NCBI GenBank assembly: GCA_024403855.1
Contig: JAKSRC010000001.1
Span: 124,001-188,000 of the forward strand
From: Saccharofermentans sp.
GTDB lineage: Bacteria; Bacillota; Clostridia; Saccharofermentanales; Saccharofermentanaceae
Direction of reading: 5' to 3'
DNA length: 64,000 bases
Shown: positions 41,985 through 49,626 of the stretch, in pieces
Numbering within the stretch: position 1 is the first letter of the stretch
Layout: the number at the start of each line of letters is the position of its first letter
Notes under the pieces: model-generated
Database searches by the model: none
What the model was told of the DNA's origin: nothing
What the model saw: only the letters and a program-made list of their open reading frames with translations
Translations under genes and position numbers: made by a program

Positions 41985-42659
41985 TCAGATATTCGGAATA
42001 TCCTCAGGATTACACTGAGTAAACTCCATCGGTGTTGCGCTGCCCGGCAAACGATAAGGTCCGTGATAAGGCAAATTGAACTTGAAAGCAAATGTATTGT
42101 ATTCCGGTGCGACTAAGATATTATAAGGATTCTGTTTTGTATGCATAAATCCACATCTTACAACATGATTACCGCTCGGAAGCATAACTCTGACTGATTC
42201 CTGGTTAGTAATTAAACCATAGTCCACTTCATCAACAACGATGTGCATCTGCAATGTTGCTTTTAAAGGATGGAAACTTCCCATTCGGTAGATCAAGAGC
42301 TGACCACCATAAGCATAAGCCTTCTTGCAAACAGGACAAGGAAAACCAAATGTCTCATCTCTCTTAATATCGTCAGAAACAGAACCACAATCAGGGCATC
42401 TTACTCTGAACTTTCTTCCAACCGGGATCCTGATAAGGCCACCTTCAACTATAGGAGGTGCATAAGGAATAACCGGTGGTTTAGCATTAGGATCCTGACC
42501 TGCCTGAGGATTGATAACAACAGGTTGAACAGGCTGAGCCTGAACCTGAGGCTGAGGACCGGGTGCAGGCGTATTTGCAGCAGCCTGGACAGGAGTTCCG
42601 CACTTCATGCAGAATCTGTCACCATCATTCATGAAATTTCCACAATTAATACAATTCAT
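41985..42659 (-). CDS. Double zinc-ribbon protein
   Basis: The 224-residue cytoplasmic protein begins with a zinc ribbon (CINCGNFMNDGDRFCMKCG), continues with a Pro/Gln/Ala-rich linker at about 25-60, then a second CPDC...CPVC ribbon (about 85-115), followed by a beta-rich domain (YGLITNQESVRVMLPSGNHVVRCGF) ending in a short tail. The beta domain is not recognised; zinc-ribbon proteins of this layout are often signalling adaptors or membrane-associated proteins. No membrane helix. It is a single-gene unit between the topoisomerase operon and the tRNA pair. Confidence 0.75.
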   Translation of the reverse strand: MNCINCGNFMNDGDRFCMKCGTPVQAAANTPAPGPQPQVQAQPVQPVVINPQAGQDPNAKPPVIPYAPPIVEGGLIRIPVGRKFRVRCPDCGSVSDDIKRDETFGFPCPVCKKAYAYGGQLLIYRMGSFHPLKATLQMHIVVDEVDYGLITNQESVRVMLPSGNHVVRCGFMHTKQNPYNILVAPEYNTFAFKFNLPYHGPYRLPGSATPMEFTQCNPEDIPNI

Positions 42660-42719
42660 TCTATATCCCCCTTTTCCGAATTGATAAGCAAATTATAGCA
42701 ATAAAAAATAACTAAATAA

Positions 42720-42757
42720 ACCAAAAGCGCTCCGTAATATCTTACGAAGCGCTTTAT
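42720..42757 (-). terminator. Terminator of the tRNA-Gly/tRNA-Arg transcript
   Basis: Stem AAAGCGCT...CGTAA paired with TTACG...AGCGCTTT (42724-42755, one C-A mismatch), immediately after the tRNA-Arg 3' end, followed on the minus strand by TTTTGG. Confidence 0.7.
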
Positions 42758-42759
42758 GA

Positions 42760-42836
42760 TGGTGAGCCATGGGGGACTCGAACCTCCGGCCCACAGCTTA
42801 GAAGGCTGTTGCTCTATCCAGCTGAGCTAATGACCC
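42760..42836 (-). tRNA. tRNA-Arg (anticodon TCT)
   Basis: 77 bases with encoded CCA (42760-42762). Acceptor GGGTCAT/ATGGCTC (two G-T pairs), anticodon stem ACAGC/GCTGT with loop CTTCTAA (anticodon TCT). The T stem GGAGG/CCCCC has one A-C mismatch. It reads AGA and AGG. Confidence 0.92.
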
Positions 42837-42910
42837 TGGAGCGAGTGATGGGAATCGAACCCACGTGGTCAGCTTGGAAGGCTGAAGTTCTACCATTAAA
42901 CTACACTCGC
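42837..42910 (-). tRNA. tRNA-Gly (anticodon TCC)
   Basis: 74 bases with encoded CCA (42837-42839). Acceptor GCGAGTG/CACTCGC, anticodon stem TCAGC/GCTGA with loop CTTCCAA, T arm GTGGGTTCGATTCCCAT. Its CCA directly abuts the tRNA-Arg 5' end with no spacer, so the two form one precursor. Confidence 0.95.
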
Positions 42911-42939
42911 ATGTTGGCACTTTTTCCAAGTGCCTATGT

Positions 42940-42968
42940 ATATTACACTAACGTTTAAAAATAATCAA
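42940..42968 (-). promoter_or_regulatory. Promoter of the tRNA-Gly/tRNA-Arg unit
   Basis: TTGATT and TAATAT on the minus strand are separated by 17 bases, about 30 bases before tRNA-Gly. A 7-base-pair hairpin (GGCACTT/AAGTGCC, 42916-42934) sits between promoter and tRNA. Confidence 0.65.
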
Positions 42969-42975
42969 CTAAAAA

Positions 42976-43407
42976 TTAATTAGGAATTTTTCCTGAGAGA
43001 TAAGTCTCTGAAATGAAGTAACCGTCCTGTGTCTTGTACCAAATACCATTGGATCTTGCAACAACGGTTACTGACTGGCCTCTTGTAAGAGTGCCAACCT
43101 TATCGTACTTCGTTCCGGGTCCCTTTCTAACATTAAGGAATTCACCCTTTGAAACCTTAACATAATATGTCTGAGGAGATTCAAGCTGAGTCTCGGACCA
43201 AGTCATCTCTTCTGTATTCTGCATAGGACCAGAATACTCTGTAAGTGTCGTTGTGGGCACAGTAGTTGTTGTAGTAGTCGTAATCTCAGAAGTAGACTCT
43301 GAAGTCTCTGTAGGCTCCGGCTTCTTCTTGCATGCTGCAACACCAAGGCATAAAGCGGCGACCATCATCGCTGCTACAAGTGCGGTTGTAAATCTCTTTC
43401 TGTTCAC
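42976..43407 (-). CDS. SH3-domain lipoprotein
   Basis: The 143-residue protein begins at a GTG (43407) with a strong GGAGGTGA site. Features: signal peptide with lipobox GVAAC (Cys near 26), Glu/Ser/Thr-rich spacer (a TTTTTTT run), then a bacterial SH3 domain at about 85-140 (VKVSKGEFLNVRKGPGTKYD, VGTLTRGQSVTVVARSNGIWYK). Such domains bind cell-wall peptides. The open frame extends upstream to 43461, but without ribosome site or signal logic. It is probably surface-displayed. Confidence 0.85.
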   Translation of the reverse strand: MNRKRFTTALVAAMMVAALCLGVAACKKKPEPTETSESTSEITTTTTTTVPTTTLTEYSGPMQNTEEMTWSETQLESPQTYYVKVSKGEFLNVRKGPGTKYDKVGTLTRGQSVTVVARSNGIWYKTQDGYFISETYLSGKIPN

Positions 43408-43531
43408 AAATATCACCTCCGCATTAAGGTTTACACAATCATTTAGATTATTATTACACACTTTACGCGTAAATATATTTAAATTTTGTTACATAATAAG
43501 CCAAAACTGAAAAAATGCAAAATTTTGTATT

Positions 43532-44134
43532 TCAGGCTCTGCTTATCACATCATTTTCGAGAATATAGAATGCTTCATGATCTCTGTATTCTCCATTAAT
43601 ATGCATATATGAGTATCTCTTCCCTTCGTAGTGAAAACCGGTACGCTTCAAAAGATTAAGAGACGGTTCATTCTCAGGTAAGACAAATGCTTCTACCCTG
43701 TGCAGTCTATATTCGTCCATAACGAAGGCAATCGCACCCTTTAAAGCTTCTGTCATATACCCTTTTCCGGTGTAACTTTCATCAAGGTGATATCCGCAGG
43801 CACAGGACATCATTCCACCATATGCAAAATTGAAAAATGAGACTCTTCCGATAATCTCGCCTGTCTCTTTCATCGTTATCCACAAAGGAACAAGAGAACC
43901 ATCCAGGAAAGAATTGTAGTCATAAACTAGATATTTCTTCTGTGATGATACAGTGAAATAATCCTCAGTATGTGTCTGGGAAAATCTCTTATGGAAATCA
44001 CGATTCCGGATAAGATAATCAGTTACTCTTGACGCTTCACTCCTGCGCAAGACAGCAAGCCTCAGGCGATCAGTTTCCAAAGCAAGAACTTCATTTCTCC
44101 TGCTTTTCGAAATGGTGTATCCGTCTCTTGGCAT
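43532..44134 (-). CDS. GNAT-family N-acetyltransferase (RimJ/RimL-like)
   Basis: The 200 residues show the acetyl-CoA-binding region YHLDESYTGKGYMTEAL, the RimJ-type opening LALETDRLRLAVLRRSEASRV and the C-terminal NEPSLNLLKRTGFHYEGKR. RimJ/RimL relatives acetylate N-termini of ribosomal proteins or small molecules; the target here is unknown. It ends the run of the GH5-like gene (20-base gap) on the same strand. Confidence 0.9.
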   Translation of the reverse strand: MPRDGYTISKSRRNEVLALETDRLRLAVLRRSEASRVTDYLIRNRDFHKRFSQTHTEDYFTVSSQKKYLVYDYNSFLDGSLVPLWITMKETGEIIGRVSFFNFAYGGMMSCACGYHLDESYTGKGYMTEALKGAIAFVMDEYRLHRVEAFVLPENEPSLNLLKRTGFHYEGKRYSYMHINGEYRDHEAFYILENDVISRA

Positions 44135-44154
44135 GTTAATTCAGGCTTCCTAGA

Positions 44155-45351
44155 TCAAGTCGTCTCGGCAGAAGATTCAGTAGCGGATGTTTCAGAAGCA
44201 ACCTTGCCCTTCAAAATCTGTTCTCTCGCATAAAGGCCGGACTTTGAGATCAATCCATCAGGCCAGTGAGAAGCCTTCTGATCATTGTTGTACTTGCCAG
44301 ATAAGAGCATAAGAGCATTTGAATCATTATTAATAAAGCTTCCGATACCATAATTGCACCAGGAGATCTTGTTCTCTTCGAAGAACTGGCTCCACCTGTC
44401 ACTTTCAAGGTAGCATACTCCGCCCTTGCTATCATTCATTGTTAAGCCCCATTCAGTAACGAAAACACAAAGTCCTGAATCGATAGCGGTCTTAATCTTA
44501 TCTCTCTGCTCCTGCTTCTGATTGCCGGAAAAGAGTCTGCATCCATATGCAACATTGTCGTATTTGAGTTTTGCTTTTCCAATAGTATCAACATCAAGGC
44601 CATTACTAGGGGCACCAACGATTACGATAGCCTCAGGACTGTTTGTTCTGATTGCAGTAATTACATCAGATGCAAAAGGTGCAATGAGTTTAGTCCATTC
44701 ATCCTTAACGCCCTCTTCAGGTGTTGCATCATAATTGGATACACCGTAGATAATATTGGGCGATGTAGCATAAATAGCTGAAAGTCTTGTGAAGAAATCG
44801 ACTGCAGCTTTGGAATTCTCTGTAGCAGCTTCATCATAGTGAATATCCCAATCAATAATCACGTAAATACCCTGGCTGATACACATATCGCAAATCTTAC
44901 AGATAGGGTCAAAATACTTATCAGGATCCTTCATGAAGGCACTGTCAGCACCGTCTCCGGTAATTGCAATTCTCAAGACATCTGAGCCCCAGTCTTCAGC
45001 AAGAGTTCTGATAATGTCACTGTTAAAGAAATCAACACAGTCATGGATTCCATATGAAGTCATTCCTTTGAGAACAACTTCTTCACCTTTGCTGTTTAAA
45101 AGACTCTTTCCCTTAATTGAAAGCTGACCATTCTTCTCTACAACACTCTCTGTAACAAGAGCAACGCTGAAAGGATCCGTAAGTTCGGGACGAATAGTTG
45201 CAGAAGTCTCAGTAGGCTCTGTCTCAGTTGTTTCAGTTGTGACAACTGTGGACGGCAAAGTCTCAGGGCCTAAATTCATAGAGCACGCTGATAACATAAC
45301 CGCGCCTGATATTAATAAAACGGATGCACCGCAAATGATTTTGTTCATCAA
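44155..45351 (-). CDS. GH5-like lipoprotein lacking canonical catalytic residues
   Basis: The 398 residues begin with a signal peptide and lipobox (MLSAC, Cys 23), a Thr/Glu-rich spacer, and from about 75 a domain that aligns with GH5 endoglucanases (LSIKGKSLLNSKGEEVVLKGMTS, QGIYVIIDWDIHYDEA, SPNIIYGVSNYD, CVFVTEWGLT). The nucleophile Glu 300 (VTEWG) is kept, but the acid/base motif NEP is NYD (206-208), the conserved HFY of subsite -1 is RLF (272-274), and the DWH motif is DWD. It is therefore a likely non-catalytic or altered GH5 domain on the cell surface, perhaps a binding protein. Full length otherwise. Confidence 0.82.
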   Translation of the reverse strand: MMNKIICGASVLLISGAVMLSACSMNLGPETLPSTVVTTETTETEPTETSATIRPELTDPFSVALVTESVVEKNGQLSIKGKSLLNSKGEEVVLKGMTSYGIHDCVDFFNSDIIRTLAEDWGSDVLRIAITGDGADSAFMKDPDKYFDPICKICDMCISQGIYVIIDWDIHYDEAATENSKAAVDFFTRLSAIYATSPNIIYGVSNYDATPEEGVKDEWTKLIAPFASDVITAIRTNSPEAIVIVGAPSNGLDVDTIGKAKLKYDNVAYGCRLFSGNQKQEQRDKIKTAIDSGLCVFVTEWGLTMNDSKGGVCYLESDRWSQFFEENKISWCNYGIGSFINNDSNALMLLSGKYNNDQKASHWPDGLISKSGLYAREQILKGKVASETSATESSAETT

Positions 45352-45472
45352 AAATTTTCCTCTCGAAACACTTAAAATGCACTATTTTAAGGATAAGATT
45401 GTATAATCAAAAGTATTATAGAGCAAAGTATACCAAAAACTATAAATATTTAAGGTTATTTTGGTGAGAGTG

Positions 45473-45502
45473 TTGTATTTTTAGTAACTTTTATTCTATA
45501 AT
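45473..45502 (+). promoter_or_regulatory. Putative promoter of the HEAT-repeat gene
   Basis: TTGTAT and TATAAT are separated by 18 bases, about 47 bases before the HEAT gene start. The 197-base gap also holds a possible minus-strand TTGCTC/TACAAT pair for the GH5-like gene. Confidence 0.5.
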
Positions 45503-45548
45503 TATTTAAAGAAAAGTAAGCATTATTTAGATAGTAGGAGCAGAAGAC

Positions 45549-45890
45549 ATGGCACGCACCGACGCTTTAAAAGAAAAGATTCTTAAACTCGGTTCGAAGC
45601 ACAAGCTTGGACCAATTCTTAAGTTCGTTGACAATTCAGAAGATGACGTCCGCATGACTGCAGCAATTGCTATGGGAATGTGTCCATCCTATGAGACAGG
45701 CATGGCATTGATTCCTCTTTTGCGTGACTCTTCCCCGATGGTTAGAGCCGCAGCAGCTACAGCGGCAGCTGATATACATGCAAAGCATTGCGAAGAATAT
45801 GTAAAGAAACTCGCTTTTGCTGATGCTGATCCTAACGTTAGACAGGTTGCCAAAGCAGCCTTCGATAAGCTTAAGGACAGTGTAGTCTGA
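45549..45890 (+). CDS. HEAT-repeat protein
   Basis: A 113-residue all-helical protein with two to three HEAT/PBS-lyase-like units (DDVRMTAAIAMGMCP, PMVRAAAATAAADIHAK, PNVRQVAKAAFDKLK). These are protein-protein interaction modules with no enzymatic content. The start has AGGAG at about 8 bases. It is a single-gene unit: own promoter upstream and a strong terminator downstream. Its partner is unknown. Confidence 0.85.
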   Translation: MARTDALKEKILKLGSKHKLGPILKFVDNSEDDVRMTAAIAMGMCPSYETGMALIPLLRDSSPMVRAAAATAAADIHAKHCEEYVKKLAFADADPNVRQVAKAAFDKLKDSVV

Positions 45891-45913
45891 TAAGAACAAC
45901 ATCATCAATAATT

Positions 45914-45942
45914 AAGGGCGCTTATTGAGCGCCCTTTTATTA
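45914..45942 (+). terminator. Terminator after the HEAT gene
   Basis: Stem AAGGGCGCT/AGCGCCCTT with loop TATTG and a following TTATT. It lies between two converging genes and may serve both. Confidence 0.85.
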
Positions 45943-45963
45943 TGCCTTTTTGATATAGAAATC

Positions 45964-46626
45964 TTATTCTTTAATAGGTACTATCTCGTTCTTGTCCTTG
46001 AAAATATGCTTTTCAGGAATAACGCCTCTTACTCTTGAAAGAGGATATACACGACAACCCCTTCCGATTACTGTACCCGGATTAAGTACGCTCTGGCAGC
46101 CTACTTCAACGTTATCTCCAACAATTGCTGCAAACTTCTTAAGCCCAGTCTCAATAACCTCGTCACCATACTTTACGCTGACAAGAGTCTTATCTGACTT
46201 AACATTAGAAGTGATAGCACCGGCACCAAGGTGCGACTTATAACCAAGAATAGAATCACCAACATAGTTATAGTGAGGAACCTGAACATTATCACTGATG
46301 ATTACATTCTTAAGTTCAGTTGAGTTACCAATAACACACTTTGAACCAATCAAAGCACTTCCTCTGATAAATGCACAGTGACGAACTTCTGTCTCAGGTC
46401 CGATGATACAAGGTCCAGCAATATAAGCCGAAGCGAAAACCTTGGCACTCTTCGCAATCCAAATCCCATCACCCTTATCTTCGTAAATCTCAGGATCAAG
46501 TGTCGGACCTAATTTGAGGATGAATTCCTTAATAAGGGGCAATGCTTCCCAAGGATACTTCTTATCTTCAAGAATAGGAGCTGCAAGTGTATGTGTTAAA
46601 TCAATGAGGTCTTTTGTTTCAAACAT
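45964..46626 (-). CDS. GlmU-like left-handed beta-helix acyltransferase
   Basis: The 220-residue protein lacks the N-terminal pyrophosphorylase domain of GlmU. It has a hexapeptide-repeat beta-helix (about 55-205) with AKVFASAYIAGPCIIGP, GSKCVIGNSTELKNVIISDN and the GlmU-like VPHYNYVGDSILGYKSHLGAGAITSNVK near 114-142. The N-terminal 50 residues are helical. It may acetylate a UDP-sugar or bind glucosamine-1-phosphate; a full GlmU probably exists elsewhere. It is 58 bases after the diadenylate cyclase gene, a link seen elsewhere between c-di-AMP genes and GlmM/GlmU. Confidence 0.82.
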   Translation of the reverse strand: MFETKDLIDLTHTLAAPILEDKKYPWEALPLIKEFILKLGPTLDPEIYEDKGDGIWIAKSAKVFASAYIAGPCIIGPETEVRHCAFIRGSALIGSKCVIGNSTELKNVIISDNVQVPHYNYVGDSILGYKSHLGAGAITSNVKSDKTLVSVKYGDEVIETGLKKFAAIVGDNVEVGCQSVLNPGTVIGRGCRVYPLSRVRGVIPEKHIFKDKNEIVPIKE

Positions 46627-46684
46627 AAAAAATTACCTTTCCACCCTGTCGCAAAACATGCATACAAGCGTCTAAGAATCTTAT

Positions 46685-48181
46685 TTAATTAACTGCGTAA
46701 ATAGTAACTGGCATTGAAGAAGGCTGCTGTCTCTCGACACGGAAATAAACATTTCTGTCTCTTGCGCTGACTTCAACCGGGAGGTTAACAATACCAACAT
46801 CTGTAGTGTCGATATTATCGTAATTGATAGTAGCTACAATATCATCAGCGGTAAGGTTGTTGATGGTTCCTGCTCGTCCGACAATTTCAATATCGACATA
46901 ATCCAAAGGATATCCGACTTCAACATTATCCGGAACTTCATCATCCTTATACTTACTGATAGGAACAGTAATATTCCTTGTAACAACAGGGTTCGTGATA
47001 ATCTGAATATACATCCAAAGGCCAAGTGACAAGAAGAAGGACAAAACGATAAACAGAATTCTCGTTGTAGTACTTACTCTCTGAGAATTAGATGTCTCAG
47101 CTGCAACCTTAGTCCTGATGGAAATCGGTACAGCCGTCTCACCTGCAACTTCGACCTGTGTTGTAGCAACAATCGGCTCAGCAGTTGCTGATGTAGCCTT
47201 AGCCTTTACACCTGCATCAACTTCTTCCTTGCTCAAAACAGAATCAGTCTGTTCAGCAGGCTTTCCACGAAGCTTGTCAAATATTTTCTCGATGAAGTTC
47301 TTATTCTCTCCACCGAATTCCTTAACACCCAAGAGATATGAAAGATTTGCTTCAAGTTCTTTCGTAGATCTCATCTCGAAAAGTCGTCCATTAACAGCAA
47401 TAGACGTCTTGCCTCTTTCCTCTGAAACAACTACCGCAACTGTATCACCCATTTCGCTCGCACCAACGGCAGCTCTGTGACGTGTTCCGAAACGCTCAAG
47501 TGAATGCATTGTTACGGAAAGCGGAACGTGGCATCTTGCTGCTACAATTCTTCCGTCTCTGATAAGGAGTCCACCATCATGCATCGGTGAACCTTTATAG
47601 AAAATGCTCTGCAAAACAGAACTTGTTACTTCTGAATCGAAAGCGACAACATTTTCCTGAGAAAAGAGTTCATCAAGCTTGGTGTTTCTCTCAATAAGGA
47701 TGAGAGCACCGGTATAAGTTCTTGACATTTCTTTGCAGGCAGAACTGATTTCCTTGATGAAGGAGTTCAATTCTTCCCTGGTCATCTTCGCTTCACTGTG
47801 TCTGAACGGATTAGTCGCACTTGAAGTTCTAAGACCTACCGTCTCCAAAGCTCTTCTTAATTCAGGCTGGAAAAGCACTACAAAGAGAATCGCAACGATA
47901 TAAAGCAATCGGTTAAACAGGAAGCCGACCATGTCGAGTCCGATAAGACCACAAAAAGCAACGAAAACCAAGACGAAAACGATACCCTTAATAAGTTGCC
48001 ATGCTCTTGTCTGTCTGATGAACATGAGAATCGTATAGAAAAGGAACGTTACAAGGGCAATATCAATCGTGTACCTTATGAAATCCCAAAGGCTACCGAA
48101 AAAGAGCGTGCCCCTATCAAGGCTGTTAAAAAGCTCGCCCAAAAATTCAAATATCTGGCTAATGATTGATGTATTAGACAT
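46685..48181 (-). CDS. cdaA: Diadenylate cyclase CdaA fused to a membrane-linked YbbR (CdaR-like) domain
   Basis: Makes cyclic di-AMP from two ATP. The 498 residues have an N-terminal CdaA part with about three membrane helices (40-105), then a DisA-N cyclase domain (about 125-280) with HDGGLLIRDGRI (DGA motif as DGG, 202-204) and FGTRHRAAVG (RHR, 234-236). A linker rich in Ala/Val/Thr (310-365), a further membrane helix (374-396, ILFIVLSFFLSLGLWMYIQII) and an extracellular YbbR domain (400-495) follow. CdaA is usually about 270 residues with CdaR as a separate downstream protein, so this is a natural fusion of enzyme and regulator. It follows the M28-like gene. Confidence 0.93.
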   Translation of the reverse strand: MSNTSIISQIFEFLGELFNSLDRGTLFFGSLWDFIRYTIDIALVTFLFYTILMFIRQTRAWQLIKGIVFVLVFVAFCGLIGLDMVGFLFNRLLYIVAILFVVLFQPELRRALETVGLRTSSATNPFRHSEAKMTREELNSFIKEISSACKEMSRTYTGALILIERNTKLDELFSQENVVAFDSEVTSSVLQSIFYKGSPMHDGGLLIRDGRIVAARCHVPLSVTMHSLERFGTRHRAAVGASEMGDTVAVVVSEERGKTSIAVNGRLFEMRSTKELEANLSYLLGVKEFGGENKNFIEKIFDKLRGKPAEQTDSVLSKEEVDAGVKAKATSATAEPIVATTQVEVAGETAVPISIRTKVAAETSNSQRVSTTTRILFIVLSFFLSLGLWMYIQIITNPVVTRNITVPISKYKDDEVPDNVEVGYPLDYVDIEIVGRAGTINNLTADDIVATINYDNIDTTDVGIVNLPVEVSARDRNVYFRVERQQPSSMPVTIYAVN

Positions 48182-48272
48182 CGTCTATGCCCTCGTATTA
48201 ATGCTTATCTAAATTAGTATAACATAAGCACCAATTATAAATACAAAGTAATTTTGAATGAGATTAAGAAAA

Positions 48273-49610
48273 CTACATTTCAGCTTTTGAGGATTCGGAA
48301 ACATCAGAAGGATCAGTAAAATATGTCTGCCTTGTAGCTTCCTTCTTATATTCCTCATATGCTGCCGGAGTCATTCCCTTATCAGAGCCTTTTAACAAAG
48401 CTTCAAGAACAATGAATGCCACGCAGTTAATTCTAATCTGGAGTCTGTCACCGGTGCAGTCGATCTCACCGTCTTCATTTCGATCAATATCCTCTGTCAC
48501 AAGCAGAGAATCAAGGAAATATGTACAATCAGAAGGAGTTCTTCTGACTTTTCCTCCAAAATCCTGAATAGTCAGGTTCTTAGTCTCCTTCATCTGATCC
48601 AAAGACGAATAGTTATAGTCGTAACTCTCGAAATAAACAATCGGTATTGCTCTGTTATCAAATGGCATGTAGTCAGAAATCGTCTTTGGAAGTTCATTGA
48701 AAATATCTTTGTAGCCATCTTCATTAACATCGAACTTCAAGCCTGACTCATTGTAATAAAGATCAAACCTGTAGTTTGTATAAAGAGGATTTGCAAAGCA
48801 TACGTCATAAGCCTGATAGAGCTTTCTTCTCATTTCATATTTCTTATTCGGCATAAGAGACTTAAATCCTGAAGAAGCATAAACTTTATCACCTGCATAA
48901 AGGCTGTCGATATCGTACATAACATCGATATCAGACAGTTCATCAAGACTTAATGTCTTACAGAAAGCCTCTGCTCCGGCCTGATCGTCAGTACCGGCAC
49001 CAAAGAATATAAACCAGACATCATATGAAACATCCTTATAATTCTTGAATGCATTAAGAGCCGTAAGAACACAAGCTGTACCAGAAGCATTATCAGATAT
49101 ACCGTCGAAAACATACTTCGGACGCTCTGTAGGCTCTGCCTCAGGATCCTCGTTCTTTTTATCGTCCTTCTTCTCATCTTCCTTGGGAGCATACTCAGGA
49201 AGCATTGAAGCATCGTAATGAGCACCAATTACCGCAACCTTGTGCTCAATCTGATATGTGCCGTCAGCCTGAAGGCAATAAAAACCTGTGCCGGGTACCT
49301 TAACAATATAGTTAGCAGAACTACCAACCTCTTCTTTTTCAAAAGTTTGGACTTCTACTTTGTAACCCATCTCTTTGATTTTTGCTTCAATATAAGCTCC
49401 TGTTGCTGCCTCACCCTCAGAGTAGGCACTTCTGTCAGGGAATTTTTCTGCGATTTCCCTGGCAATATCAGAGCCATATGAGCCGTAATCTGCAGCTTTT
49501 CCCTTGTCGACAGTATCCTTCTTCTTGCATGAAGCAAGCATAAAAGGCTGTGTCAAAACAGCAAAGCAAATAGTCGCAGATATAAGTTTTCTTAAAAATT
49601 TCCTGTTCAT
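48273..49610 (-). CDS. M28-like (aminopeptidase fold) lipoprotein, degenerate
   Basis: The 445 residues begin with a signal peptide and lipobox (FMLASC, Cys 28). An M28 peptidase fold is visible: GAHYDAS (129-135, first metal His 131), FDGISDNASGTA (metal-site Asp 173), FFGAGTDDQAGAEAF (about 202-216), YDIDS (232-236) and VRRTPSDCTYFLDSL near 360. In active M28 enzymes the fourth motif has a catalytic EE (FGAEExG) and the last a metal His (HTxxD); here they are GT and RTPSD. A metal-binding or catalytic loss is likely. A charged insertion (KEDEKKDDKKNEDPEAEPTE) interrupts the domain. It lies between the AroB-like gene and cdaA, probably co-transcribed. Confidence 0.82.
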   Translation of the reverse strand: MNRKFLRKLISATICFAVLTQPFMLASCKKKDTVDKGKAADYGSYGSDIAREIAEKFPDRSAYSEGEAATGAYIEAKIKEMGYKVEVQTFEKEEVGSSANYIVKVPGTGFYCLQADGTYQIEHKVAVIGAHYDASMLPEYAPKEDEKKDDKKNEDPEAEPTERPKYVFDGISDNASGTACVLTALNAFKNYKDVSYDVWFIFFGAGTDDQAGAEAFCKTLSLDELSDIDVMYDIDSLYAGDKVYASSGFKSLMPNKKYEMRRKLYQAYDVCFANPLYTNYRFDLYYNESGLKFDVNEDGYKDIFNELPKTISDYMPFDNRAIPIVYFESYDYNYSSLDQMKETKNLTIQDFGGKVRRTPSDCTYFLDSLLVTEDIDRNEDGEIDCTGDRLQIRINCVAFIVLEALLKGSDKGMTPAAYEEYKKEATRQTYFTDPSDVSESSKAEM

Positions 49611-49626
49611 AACTCGCTATTATACA

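Noticed and set aside
42911..42939. Terminator between promoter and tRNA-Gly
   Set aside because: The small hairpin lacks a T run on the transcribed strand and lies before the tRNA; treated as a leader hairpin.
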